Made by a program: the position numbers and the translations under genes. A stretch of 64,000 nt of DNA from Rhipicephalus microplus (taxonomy: Eukaryota > Arthropoda > Arachnida > Ixodida > Ixodidae), in contig NC_134710.1 of NCBI RefSeq assembly GCF_043290135.1, positions 199,925,692 to 199,989,691 of the forward strand. The letters run 5' to 3'. Numbering within the stretch: position 1 is the first letter of the stretch; each line of letters opens with the position of its first letter. Under the pieces are notes generated by a model, which was given only the letters and a program-made list of their open reading frames with translations, was not told the origin of the DNA and ran no database searches. Shown here piece by piece: positions 21,882 to 32,878 of the stretch.

Positions 21882-22925
21882 GCTTTCTGGGCCTTTTAGA
21901 TTGGTACGGCATGACATGATGGTATGATGAGTATAAATGACGAGTCATAACATCAAAATCATGATGTGAATGTCATGAATGTTGTGATTTACATGTCACG
22001 GTCTTGCTAGTCCTACGGTGATTTTTTTACATCACATATTGCAAAAATGGTATGGTATGACGTGACTGCACGATGAACGTAAGTGAAAGGTACTCACGTG
22101 GAAATCATGACGTGCGTGCCATGTAAGAACATGACTACGTGCCATGCTTATGATGCACTGACTGCCGTTTCGCTAGCTTCATATATACGAGATTTGGTAT
22201 TACGTGATGCGAATGGATGACGAAGGTAAGTGACACGCCGAAACATGATAATCAGAACATGCGTGTCATGCACGGTGCAAGCGTACTTTAGGGGAACGAA
22301 TGGCGCGAAGCGAGCGCTTGCCGGGAAGAGACCGATTACGTTCTTGTTTGCGGCGTGCCGATACATGGCTCGCCGGACTGACGACTGTGGCGGGCTGCTG
22401 GCAAATTCCGCAAAACACATCCGACTCGTGAGCAGCGTTTTGAAAATCTGAGAAAACCGGGTTATCGCGTGATATCAACCACGCGACACATATAGGGCGG
22501 CGCTGCGAAAGACAGGGTGATAAGGGAGGAGGTGTATGGTGCGGCGAGGTTGTTATAGCGACGATAAATGAGCACCGCTACTTTCCTACATCATGGGGCT
22601 TTCCTATACGGAAGAGGGGGCGGGGAGGGGGGGAGAGGAAGCCGGTACAAAATTTGTAGCGCCATCTCTCAGGCTCCTAGCGAAGCAAAACATTATCGGA
22701 CAGCGAATACTCCCGGTGTTCACTCATCTAAAATATTCTTGCACCATGGTGTCATGTAAACATCACTACATAATACGCTCATAGCGCTCTCGCGGCCGTT
22801 GTGTTAGTTTCATGTATACCAAATTTGGTATTACTGGACGTTAATGAGCGGCTGAGCACAAATGTCAAGTGCAAACATGATAATCATGGCATGGAAGTCA
22901 TGTACGGCACAATTTACGTCCGCCT
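21838..22925 (+). repeat. (CTAT)n-led tandem repeat block, copy 1
   Basis: A (CTAT)n run (21838-21880) is followed by diverged units of about 145-150 bp, each with TACCAAATTTGGTA-like, CATGAC/GTCATG and GAATGGATGACGAAGGTAAGTG segments. It has the same order as 46438-47330. A non-homologous stretch of about 480 bp (22276-22760) interrupts it before the last unit at about 22790. Confidence 0.8.
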
Positions 22926-22944
22926 CGTAAAGTTATGTTGATTT

Positions 22945-23318
22945 CAAGTTAACAATTCAACCTTCCTAAATTGTGCATAGCATATTATTGATTTCCGCTG
23001 TATATGGGATCTACAACTTTTTTTTCTCTTGCGCATTTGCGTCAGTTTCTCTAGAGATTAAGTGACATAGCTCAGTTCCGGAAAATAACGTGCGAGCGAT
23101 TGGACGCAGTTCATATATTTACAATCTAGAACGGCGTACATATGGAGAGAATCACCATATCAGCTTTCAGCACATGATGCATGCAATATGGGCTAAAGCT
23201 GCTTTCATGTTCCTGTTTACATTGTGGCGGCACAACACCCAGGAGGGCACAACCGGGAATTCAAAGAATAACCTCGTGATCATAAGCATAATTTCCTACT
23301 TCTCGGCCAGCTTCTACA
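22945..23318. other. No gene seen
   Basis: Spacer between the tandem-repeat block and the decayed LTR element. Confidence 0.5.
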
Positions 23319-23495
23319 CTAGCCAAGAAGGGTAGTCGTTTGAGGTTCGAAATGGGTGTCCGTCAGTGACTCGAGTGCTCGGTGGCAGTGCGAGAGTAGA
23401 GCCGTAATCCGGCGGAAAGACACTTTATTACAGCACTAAGGTGTCTGCCGTGGTCAAACCCCGAACCTCTGCTTTTCACACCTCTTACTAACTCC
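23319..23495 (-). repeat. 3' LTR remnant
   Basis: Similar to 27240-27416, for example GTTTGAGGT, GTCGGTGGCAG / CTCGGTGGCAG, AGAGCCGTAATCCGG and CCGAACCTC. The minus strand holds a polyadenylation-type AATAAA within GTAATAAAGTG. Confidence 0.7.
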
Positions 23496-24806
23496 TCCCC
23501 GTTCGAGAGTGTTACTGAACTCTCGATGTCCACCAAACGCGATACAACAACAACGAAAAATCGCTCAATATAATGAGCTCACGCTTGGTGCACCAAGGTG
23601 CATAAGCCTATTTTCAATTCGATCCTAATGGTAGAACTTTTGCGTCCTACTGCAAAATGAACACAAAAACACACATAAATATTACTCAAAACGGTAATGC
23701 GGAAGAAAACAATCTCGCAATGAACAACAACTTATGGACTCTGAATAAAATCAACAGTGATAATAAGTTCGCATTAGCTAGAAACACGGCACACGTACCT
23801 TGAAGAGTCCTGCGGCATTCTGTCTCTTAAATTCTCTACAACACGCGGTCATTGTCCCAACACGTGAGACCCACTCCATGCGCCCTCCAGGCCCCGCGTA
23901 ACACATTCAAAGGAAGCGACGGACCCAGAGTATGTATATCTTACTCTCAGTGGGTTACGCCAAAAAAAAAGATATAATGAACTGATTTCATAAAGGCTAC
24001 CCCATTTTATCCACAAAACTAATCTTACAAAGCCACGTAATACACTTAAAAACAGTTCGATCACTTTGGCATAATTTCGTAAGCCAACAACCATAAGAAT
24101 AACAAGAAAAAAGAGGGTCTTATACGATGAACAGCATAGTCTTTTCAAACCACCCACATCCCACATTACATAATCCCAAATGTGCGACACAAACAATTTC
24201 ATGGTTATTCGATTCACAGTAACTACTTCAGTGGCCACATTTAAACAGAAATAAAACAACCATATGAGACAGAGAAAACATCATATTGCCACTAAAGAGG
24301 TATACAGTCACTGAGCCGATTGATCATCCGAAGCGCAAAAAGCATCAGCAGCCTCAATCAGTGTGCCCTAAATATGACAATTTGAGTGTCACATTCGCAT
24401 TTCATTCAACTGTGAACGCCTCCTGTTGAGACTGGCTCAATCTCCCACCAATGCATGCGGCCGGTAATTCATATTGACCTACCCTTTGGCAACTTCTCGT
24501 TGCTGTTTCTGATGCGTCTGTGGCCAAACAAAAACTTTGCTGGGGTTCGTGGCCGTCAACACAGAAATCGACGTGAACGCCTCCATTTGTGCCTCCTAGT
24601 TCCACTGCGGAGTGTTGGGAACCCTGTTGCGACACACTCGAACTGCCGCATCTGATAACAAACTGACTTTCCACTAAAAACCACTTATCACGGAAGAAAA
24701 TCATATCAAACCTAAATTGAGAAACCTAAAACAAAAATACCTTCAACGAATTCCGATAGATTCTTCAAAGAGCTTACGCTTCCACTTTCGACTTGAGTCG
24801 CACACG

Positions 24807-25046
24807 TTATGGTCTTGCCCTGAGTACTTTTCTTTTTGAAAGGGGAATACGCCAGACGTATAACCCACTGGATGGAATGCCGAACCCCAGTGTTAGCCAC
24901 TTCATCACGAAGTAGGCTTTAACGCGCTTTCTCGCTCTCTTTTCCGAGTAGTTACCACCGCAAAAGGTGTCGTTATCTAGCAATTCAGCTTGGCGTGACT
25001 TTAGTACCTGCTTTCCATCTAACTGATCTTTATGATACAATAACAC
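24807..25046 (-). pseudogene. Integrase N-terminal remnant of decayed LTR element
   Basis: The minus strand reads LLYHKDQLDG, then an HHCC-region-like DNDTFCGGNYSEKRARKRVKAYF. It resembles the stretch just before and inside the integrase zinc domain, with its Cys/His set incomplete. The gag and protease parts lie only a few hundred bases upstream on the element strand, leaving no room for RT. Confidence 0.5.
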
Positions 25047-25349
25047 TCAATCAGTTACTTTGACGTGAGATCCCTCTTTAACTTGGCGCCGCACATCTGC
25101 AAGTGACTCATCGCATTCCTGTTCTCCGTCGAGATAATTTTCACCGAATGGACCAAGCCGCTCGCTCTCCACATTTGTGCATTCTGCTGTAGAATCGCAA
25201 ATTTTCAACTGCGCCTGCTCTACAAGTGACGCAGACTTAGTCGTTTGCGACTCCCTTGCTCGGTCGTCCTGTTTCTACACTGTGCGCTGCACATCTTTAG
25301 CGCTAAAGCTAGAACCTCGAGGCACATGCTCTAGCTCCCTCATCGGTGA

Positions 25350-25750
25350 TTACTGCTGGGGTCTAATATTCTGTCTTACGCAGCTCACCCTCACAACACG
25401 CTTCTTTATAACATTCAGCAGCTTTTGCCGCGGATCACGGAGACTATCGTAATATTTCGGTGTAAGCAAACCGGATACACTTGTAGCCAACTGATTGGAC
25501 ACTGCGCATCGCAGTTTCACCGGCTGAGCAACGCTTTTTTTCGAAGTTGGAAGATCGAGATTTACACGCAGTATACGCGCCCGCGGTAACACCTTGCCCA
25601 AAAGCGTCTTTTAGTCTTACTGTGCTATACCACTATGGCCCGAAATATCAGTGAACACTTCAAGCTCTCGTATTACCGCGAAATCTGCACCTAAGTCAAC
25701 GCGTGCAAAAGAAGGCTTGTTTCCTACGAGAATCTCAATTCGCGGATCCC
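25350..25750 (-). pseudogene. Gag-pol spacer/protease-like remnant
   Basis: An 83-codon open part (25350-25601) includes VKLRCAVSNQLATSVSGLLTPKYYDSL, of the type found between gag and RT in SCAN-gag elements. No DTG/DSG protease motif was recognised. Confidence 0.4.
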
Positions 25751-25859
25751 TCATCAGTGAGTTTTCCATAATGACAGAGTGTTGCGATAGTGTGGCTCAG
25801 CTCTCAAATTATCACTCGTTCTAGAGAGCTATGCACATAAAGCTTCCGCTGAATTAGCA

Positions 25860-26744
25860 ACTGTGTCACATGAAAGCTCGCAATATCTCGGAGAGTGGCC
25901 CCGTTTCCGCAGACAAAACACGCTCCTTAATTAAGGCTGAAATGCGAACTAGCAAAGTCCTTGAAATACACCCTATAATTTTGTTTTTTGTTTTTTTGCC
26001 GTAGTATCACGGTAACTGCCTTTTCTGCCGCTGTCGAGGCTTTCTTCAAAATTGACGACAAGCTCCGCAGTAACCTTGGGCTTCAACCAGCCATTTACTT
26101 CCTGCTGAGTAACCACCTAGCGGCGATCATTAGGCAATAACTATTTTAGCCTTTCAGCTATAAGTACCTTCTGAAGATTTTCAAACGACTGCACCTTTCT
26201 ATATTTGAGATGGTAGATGAACATATTCTCCAAGCGCACCGTCACCTGGCTCGAAGACTTGTTTGCCTCTCTTTTCATGTCCAAGAACATTCGGTGAGAC
26301 TCTCTCGGTGTCATACGCAGCTCTTACAGCAATATAGACTTAAGATGTAAATACGGCATCATCCATGCTTCTAATGGATTGGCAACAAATGTACGCATGT
26401 TGTAATTTAAAAATGGTAGTAAAATCTGGCCCCGAATTTCCTTGGAAATGCTTAATGCCACAAAAAGAGCATCCACATACTTGAACGAGGCGGGAATCAT
26501 ACACTCATTAGTGGGCATGTGCGCAAGCACTGCCTTTGGCTCTTTCGCGTACCGTCCGATACTGGTGAGGTGAAAAGGTGAGATGAGGCGATGACCTAAT
26601 CTTCTCTAGCTCAAGCTTGAGCTTTAGCGCTTCAACTTCAAGCTTCAACTCGTGGGTGCGATCGAATTTATTCAAACTATCAACTTCGATCACATACTTA
26701 TCTGGATCCGTCGTCCCCGAGAGTGTGCCTGAACGCAACTGCAT
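25860..26744 (-). pseudogene. gag: SCAN-like gag of decayed LTR element
   Basis: The frame opens MQLRSGTLSG (26744) with a predicted coiled-coil of Leu/Glu/Lys heptads (LKLEVEALKLKLELEKI). A shifted frame from 26530 carries ISKEIRGQILLPFLN, then RMTPRESHRMFLDMKR, VRLENMFIYHLKYRKVQSFENL and an AERLK segment: the alpha-helical capsid fold from which vertebrate SCAN domains were derived. It has stops after AERLK and nearby. A degraded knuckle starting CFVCGNGATL lies at about 25870-25920. Confidence 0.7.
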
Positions 26745-27239
26745 TCAGTACAAACAAATAAAAAATGGGGCCTCGAGAGAGCACAAAGCAGGTATCTCCT
26801 TACAGTAATGCGTCGCTCGTGGAATTCGTCAGTTTTAACTGCGTCTGTCTCGTCGCCAGAGCTGGTTTCGACGAATTCTTTGGTGCTCTGGGTACTCCAG
26901 CAGACCGTCCCTGTTATTGGCTGAAGTCAGCTGCGTCGACTGTCCCTGCTGCTTTGCTCTCGTTTACTGACGCGCAGCGCTCTTGCGATACCCAACTCCT
27001 GGCTCGAAAATTGATCAGCAGGCTCGTGCAGAGTGTATATGCTGCTTCTCGCAGCGCGCCAACAGGTCTCAGAGCAGCGAGCGTCTTGGTGCTACTTCTT
27101 GTAGCACACCAGCCAGCCCCAAAGCGGTGAGCGTCTTTCCCCCTTACCCGGACTTAAGCGCCTTCCTCGCAGCGGGCTCTCGAATCCACGTCGACTGCGC
27201 CAGTCAATTCACTACTCCATGACTACCTCCAGCACTACT

Positions 27240-27416
27240 TAAGAAGGGAAGCAGTTTGAGGTCCAGAATGCTGCTCCTCGATGACTTGAGGGGTCGGTGG
27301 CAGCGCAAAGGAAGAGCCGTAGTCCGGTGAAGAGACGCGTTATTGCAGTACCTAGGGTCTGCCCAGGTACAAGCCCGAACCTCCACTTTGGATACCTCAT
27401 ACTAACTAGCAAGGTT
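27240..27416 (-). repeat. 5' LTR remnant
   Basis: Partner of 23319-23495, roughly 70% alike by eye with small gaps. It lies on the promoter side of the minus-strand gag. Confidence 0.7.
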
Positions 27417-27419
27417 ACT

Positions 27420-28030
27420 GATTCATCGCTTTGGTTATGGAATTTTTGCTTGCATGCGGTATGTTACTTTCTTTTCTTTCCTATAATTCCTACTATTGTT
27501 TTGCAACAGTGGAGCCTTTAAACGTGCTTTTTGCTTTGTTCGTCCGACTTGGTAGCACTTTTTATTTGATAAGCTCCGAAAAAGAACTGTATTTACAAAA
27601 CCGTCACAACAATCCACTGCCAACAGCTTGAATTTAGCAGCAGCGGTGTTTATGCCTTGCTGACAGTATTTTTTCCGAAGCGTAGCGCAAGAAATTCAAA
27701 GAAACCTGTCAGGACTTCAGGATGAACACTACAGCGCTTTTGTTTGTCTCGACTTCGGTAAACTCCGCTCTTTGCACAAAATTCTGCTCGAAGCGAGAGA
27801 AGAAAATGAGCTCGCACAGCTCAACAGACTCAGAAAACTAACTTGTGTACTTTAGTATTAGAAATAATTCTTTGGGATAGAAGAGCTAACTTTAGAAAAA
27901 AAATAAACTCGCTATTTCTAAGGCTAGCCGTACAAACGAGAGCCCGAGGCAGAGTTTTCAGCCATTGTGGCGCATGGTTTGCAGACGTTTTGTTGTACAA
28001 AAATAATTTCTTCAGTTTTGAGAGCGAGAA
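27420..28030. other. No gene seen
   Basis: AT-rich, short frames only. Confidence 0.5.
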
Positions 28031-28033
28031 CCG

Positions 28034-28236
28034 CGTTATAATCATGAGGAATACCGTAGTGAAGGAGCATGCCGATGATTTCGACCACCTGGTGGGCACC
28101 TACGTGCACTGCCACCGCACAGTATAGACGGGCCTCTAGCATTTCACCTCCACCGAAGTGCTACTGCCATGGCTGTGACTAAGGCCACGTCTTTACGTTC
28201 AGAAGCCGAGTACCGTAACACTGCCGGGCACCTGAT
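28034..28236 (-). mobile_element. Old, diverged Ruka-like SINE
   Basis: The minus strand keeps the family order: a GAGTACCG/CGGTACTC-type tRNA piece near 28210, TTCGGTGGAGGTGAAATGCTAG, AGGTGCCCACCAGGTGGTCGAAATC and CACTACGGTATTCCTCATGATTATA. It has many substitutions and a small gap, and is clearly older than the copies at 44.1 and 56.4 kb. Confidence 0.75.
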
Positions 28237-28239
28237 GCA

Positions 28240-31200
28240 GTGAAGTTAATCAGAAGATGAGTATTGGCTTGCTATGCTGTGCTGTGAAAGCTGTCGAAGA
28301 CAAAAAAGCAATGAAGAGCCAGAGAGAGAGAGGGAGACAGAGACAGGTAAGTGAAAACAAACTCTGTCTTTCTCTCTCTCTCTCACGCGCACACATGCAC
28401 GCACGCACACGCGCGCATAAACATGACATTTATATATTGCTGTATAACACTTCAGGCCTTAGATATTCAAAGCTTGACAAAGTGCTACATGACTTGCTTA
28501 ATTAGCATTAGGACAATAATTGTATGCTATTTGATACCATTTGATAACAAAACGACGCCCCACTGCCACTGCAGTTCGAACCTGTTTTTCTGCGGCCTAA
28601 TATACATGTGAAAACCAAATGACAATATTCACCCATCGTTGGGCTACTGCGCAGTGTTCGCGTGTCTCAACAAATTTTCAGCGCAGGAGTGGTCTATCTT
28701 CGAGTATGCTTCCACGCGAACTCTATTGCACGTAAAGTTGAATACCGTAGACTGTAAGATGACGCTCTTAATACGATTGCAAAGTATTGCTATAATTCAG
28801 AAAGTGCTGTCACATGTCAGATCTAGTTAATAGCTGGCTACTTTGTACACGTCCGTAGTGATTAAATACCATGCATGGTATACTAAACATGAATGCCCAC
28901 TATCCCGTAAACGAGTTCATCAACAGCGGTGTTACTGAAGCCGGCTGATTTTTGTTCCTTTTTGTTAGACCTAATTGCTCTTTTATTTCCACCTACAGGC
29001 CGGTAATTTTCGCGAAAGAGGTATTTTGTAGTCTCTATGTGTTAACATGAGAGCGTTAAAAGCACAATGAAAAATAAAGAAAGCGAATGCTTCATAAAGG
29101 CCACAGGCAACTCTGAATGCTATAGTAAATTTGTTGGTAAACAGCAAGTGCTCGTCATTTTTGGCACTGCATTTGACCCTACGATGCATAGAAGTAAGAT
29201 TTGGTGGAGAGATTAGAAGTTGCTGAAAGCTGCAAGCATCCAGCTTCCCCGGGTATTGCTTACCCTAGAAATAAAAAACGTTGCTTTCACCAGTGAACTA
29301 TAATATTGTATACGACGTAGTTTTTTGCCTAGAAATGAGAATAAGGCACTTTAGTAAAACCTAAAAGCGCTCATAAATTCTTTCTTACCGAACAAAAGCA
29401 CACGCATAAGAAATAAAACGGTTATAAAGTAAACCTAAACATTCACGTAGCAACAGAGCTAGTGTGGCTGTTTTGAAAAATGCCTTCAATGTCTGCGAAA
29501 GTACTCATGACAATGACGTGTGTGCCTGTATGTCCTTATCTTTTTCTCTTCCAGCCCTTTCTTTCTCTTTGTCTCTCTCTGAATCTTGTTGGCTTTTCTG
29601 TCTCCTCTTAGCTTTTACCTGGTGCAGGGTAGCAAATTGGTTATTTATCTACCGGTTAATGTCACTGTCTTTTCGCATCACATCTGTCTCCTGCTGTACC
29701 AGGTTTTTCAACTTAGTAGCAGCCTTCTCCAGGGTAAAACCATGCTTTGAAAAGATACAAAACAGCATTCGTTCATTTTTATTGGCATGCTCTTTTTAGC
29801 CTGGAGCAGAGACGTTTATTAAAAGCTAAACAGTAGGCTCAGCTTTTCCAAGCTAAAAGCGGTGAACAGAGTGATTGAAAGAAGACAGAAATAAATTTAA
29901 CGGCTGAGGCACGCAAGGAGTAAAGCGTTATGAGTGAAAAATAACACGTGATATGATAGAGCTGAATTCTACATTGACTTTTTTTATTACAAAAATACCA
30001 ATCACAACATCTGATGTAACATGCACACATGATTTACGAGATGTTTCTGGGAGCTGTACTGGTACAGATGAAGTATACCGTCAAGTTAAATGTATGTATG
30101 AGGTATCGTTGCCGATGGCACAGTCAAACACTTGGCTGAGGTACATGGTATGTCCAGTTTCTTGGCCACAGCTGGTTTTCTAAAAGTAAAAAAAGAGAAC
30201 AAATATTTACTTCTATTGTCTACGTGTTAAAGAATACGTGAAACTCACTTGGCCTTGCACGTGTTACGACCCTTCATGGGGTGCCGAGTATTTCTTTAGA
30301 GAACTGATTCTAATTGAATTTTTCACTTGTTTATATACATATACCAGTACGATACAATGCTGGAATGATCATTATTTTATGATCGAAGCACTACGATTGA
30401 ATTTTTTAGAAAGCCTAAACAACTAGTAAAAAGTTCATTCAACAATATTTTGGGTATAGTGAGAACAATGTGAAACCACATTTTTTACTTTGTGCTTTAT
30501 AGGATGAAATAATATACCTCCCAAAATGTTCTTGAAGTGTGCCCTTTACAAAAGTGAAGGGTATGGTAGGCTAAGGCCATCAATAATGCTGTTTACATGC
30601 AAAAAGACAGTCAATTTCAGACGTGATTTTGTCATAAATGTTTTTTTTTAATTTTCGTGTGGTTAAAATTTTCTAGTGAACTCCTGTTTGGCTAAATAGT
30701 GCAGCTGCCTGTGCCCTTACTGGAGGACGCGAATTCATGTTCAGCGGGGTTTTTCACCATGGTTCATGCCAGTTGTTTCACCATGAGTCAACCGTAGCAT
30801 TAGTAGTTCCTCACAGTGAAATGTCATTTTCTTTCTACAAAGTTCTGTGACATGACATTATTTTTTGTTATCTTCATGTTCACCTTACCAACACCAGTTG
30901 ATTTCGTTGTTTCTTTAACGTACTAGTCACAAAATGGTCAGTAACAAATCTATTCGCAAAGTTAAACACGGGTAGCTGCTCCGTAAAGTGTTCCGTGCCG
31001 GTGTTTCGCGGCAACGCGTTTTCGAATGTCGAAGCTTATTTGTGATTCTAGTGCTTGGTTAGTGGTCAGAGCGGTGGTACAGAGCAACGTTATCAACTGC
31101 TTTAGCCAGCCTTCAGCGGTAGATGATAATTGTGGCATGTAATGAAGGCTACGTATCCGACCAAACATTTGTCCTGCTCTGACTATAAAACACTTTACGG

Positions 31201-31550
31201 AAGTAAGTGTGTGCTTTATAAATCATTTCCTGCGGGCATTATCTTTTACGTCTTTGTCGCGGCATATAGCCCAGAACAGCCCAGGGAGGCGACGTTATCT
31301 GGAAAAGCATATGCTGATGTTTCCAAGTACCGATAATTATGCTAACAGTAAACACTCATGCTGTTCAACACAAAGTGTTTCGGTCTGATACTGCATCTCA
31401 CTTAACCATATAACACTATTCTATCCCTTCAATCGCGAAGCTTTAGAGTATTGTCATAACGGAATTTTACGGACATAAAATGACCATACATAACTTCACT
31501 CAATAATTGGCTCTTTTATATTAACAGTAACAGCGCATAAAGTAGGTGAT
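28240..31550. other. 3.3 kb without a recognisable gene
   Basis: A short GA-rich stretch (28320-28346) and a TC/CA-rich stretch (28368-28418) are the only low-complexity features. Confidence 0.5.
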
Positions 31551-31551
31551 A

Positions 31552-31557
31552 TTTAAT
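31552..31557 (-). terminator. Possible poly(A) signal ATTAAA
   Basis: ATTAAA on the minus strand, 165 nt past the stop codon of the glycine-rich gene. No better AATAAA lies in the first few hundred bases. Confidence 0.35.
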
Positions 31558-31721
31558 CTGGCCCCATATGTATGAGGGTTGCTTGAGTGGTGAATTGCTC
31601 TTCTCTCACGGCACACTTTTTTGCGTTACCAAGTTTTCTATACCGCAGAAATGAAGTTATGTATTCAGATAACCTCTTAAAGTAATGTCTTGCATTCAAA
31701 GCAGGGTTCACGTACTCATGT

Positions 31722-32878
31722 CTACCACCAGCCCCCGCCACCACCGCCTGCAGCCGTTCCACCTCCAGATTGCCAGCCTGCTCCAAGGTCACCACCAGAA
31801 GCCTGCCATCCACGAGCGTTGCCGCCATGCCCGCTGCCACCGCCCGCCTGCCAGCCACCAGACGAACCACCCGTCTGCCAGCCGGCACCACTGTTATCGC
31901 TGACAGCAGCGGGCCAGCCAGCGCCTCCTCCGCTGCCTCCGCCTAGCGTTGCTCGCCACACTGCACCAGCAGCGGCACTGGCAACTGCACCATGGCTGAC
32001 CGCAGCTGCACCTCCGAAGCTGCTCACTGCTCCATGGCCGCTACCGTGGCTGCCATGGCCCCCGCCGGCGGAGGTGCCATCGGTCCGAATGACGATGATG
32101 CTTTCAGGAGCGCCGCCTCCAGAAGCACCGTGATGACCATTGCCGCCATGTCCATTTCCGTGAGCGCCTGTGCTTCCTCCGTGGGTACCATGTGCTCCTC
32201 CGTGGCCACTAGAAGCACCGCCACCATGAGCACTAGCACCACCATGTCCGCTTGCGTGGCTTCCGCCATGGCTGCCACTTTGAGCGCTTCCACTAGACGC
32301 ACTGCTTAGAGTCTTGATGATGTACACGTGCTTTGTTACACCACCCGCTGCTCCACCACCAGCCTTGCCACCATGTCCGCCTCCGCCACCAGCTTGCCAT
32401 CCACCACTTGTACCACTGCTCCATCTCCCAGAGCCGCCACTGTTGCCTCCACTGCTGGGCCATCCACCAGATCCGGCACCACCGCCACTGGGCCACCCAC
32501 TTGACCCACCACCAGACTGCCATCCCGAGCCTCCTGCGCTGCCACCGACCTGCCATCCAGAGCCACCAGATCCACCACCGGATTGCCAACCAGAGCCACC
32601 TGAGCCACCACCGGCTTGCCAGCCAGAACCGCCAGACGCACCTCCGGCTTGCCAACCAGATCCACCAGATCCACCACCGGCTTGCCAACCAGAACCACCA
32701 GAGCCACTACCGGATTGCCAGCCAGATCCTCCTGATCCGCCACCGGCTTGCCATCCTCCGTGGCTACCTCCGCTGCCGGACTTTCCGCCGCCTCCATGTC
32801 CAGCAGCTCCAGTTGTTGTGACGGTGCGTATTATATAAATATGCTTGACTCCATCACCACCACTGCTGCCATGGCCAC
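31722..32878 (-). CDS. Exon 3 of glycine-rich gene
   Basis: 384 codons plus stop TAG (31722-31724), no internal stop. From the N side it has GVKHIYIIRTVTTT, a tandem array of eight 11-residue units of the type GWQAGGGSGGS (about 32510-32755), a Gly/Trp-Pro part, VTKHVYIIKTLSS, a His/Gly-rich part with many GHGG and HGG units, ESIIVIRTDG, an Ala-rich part, and a closing GWQ-rich tail ending in GGWW. No Cys is seen, so disulfide linking is unlikely. Confidence 0.85.

Larger units (their letters stand above)
23319..27416 (-). mobile_element. Decayed LTR retrotransposon with SCAN-like gag
   Basis: Two direct repeats of about 175 bp, 3.9 kb apart (23319-23495 and 27240-27416), act as diverged LTRs; both share GAGCCGTARTCCGG and GAACCTC blocks, and the minus strand of the left one has AATAAA. 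Between them the minus strand carries a gag related to the SCAN-like capsid of Gmr1-type gypsy elements, a degraded zinc knuckle, a protease-spacer-like part and an integrase zinc-region fragment. I see no RT or RNase H, so the middle of pol seems deleted. All frames have stops. Confidence 0.72.

Noticed and set aside
31690..32838. Plus-strand Pro-rich frames of 147-174 codons
   Set aside because: They are the complement of the glycine-rich exons. The minus frame has splice sites, a signal peptide and ordered repeats; the plus frames have none.
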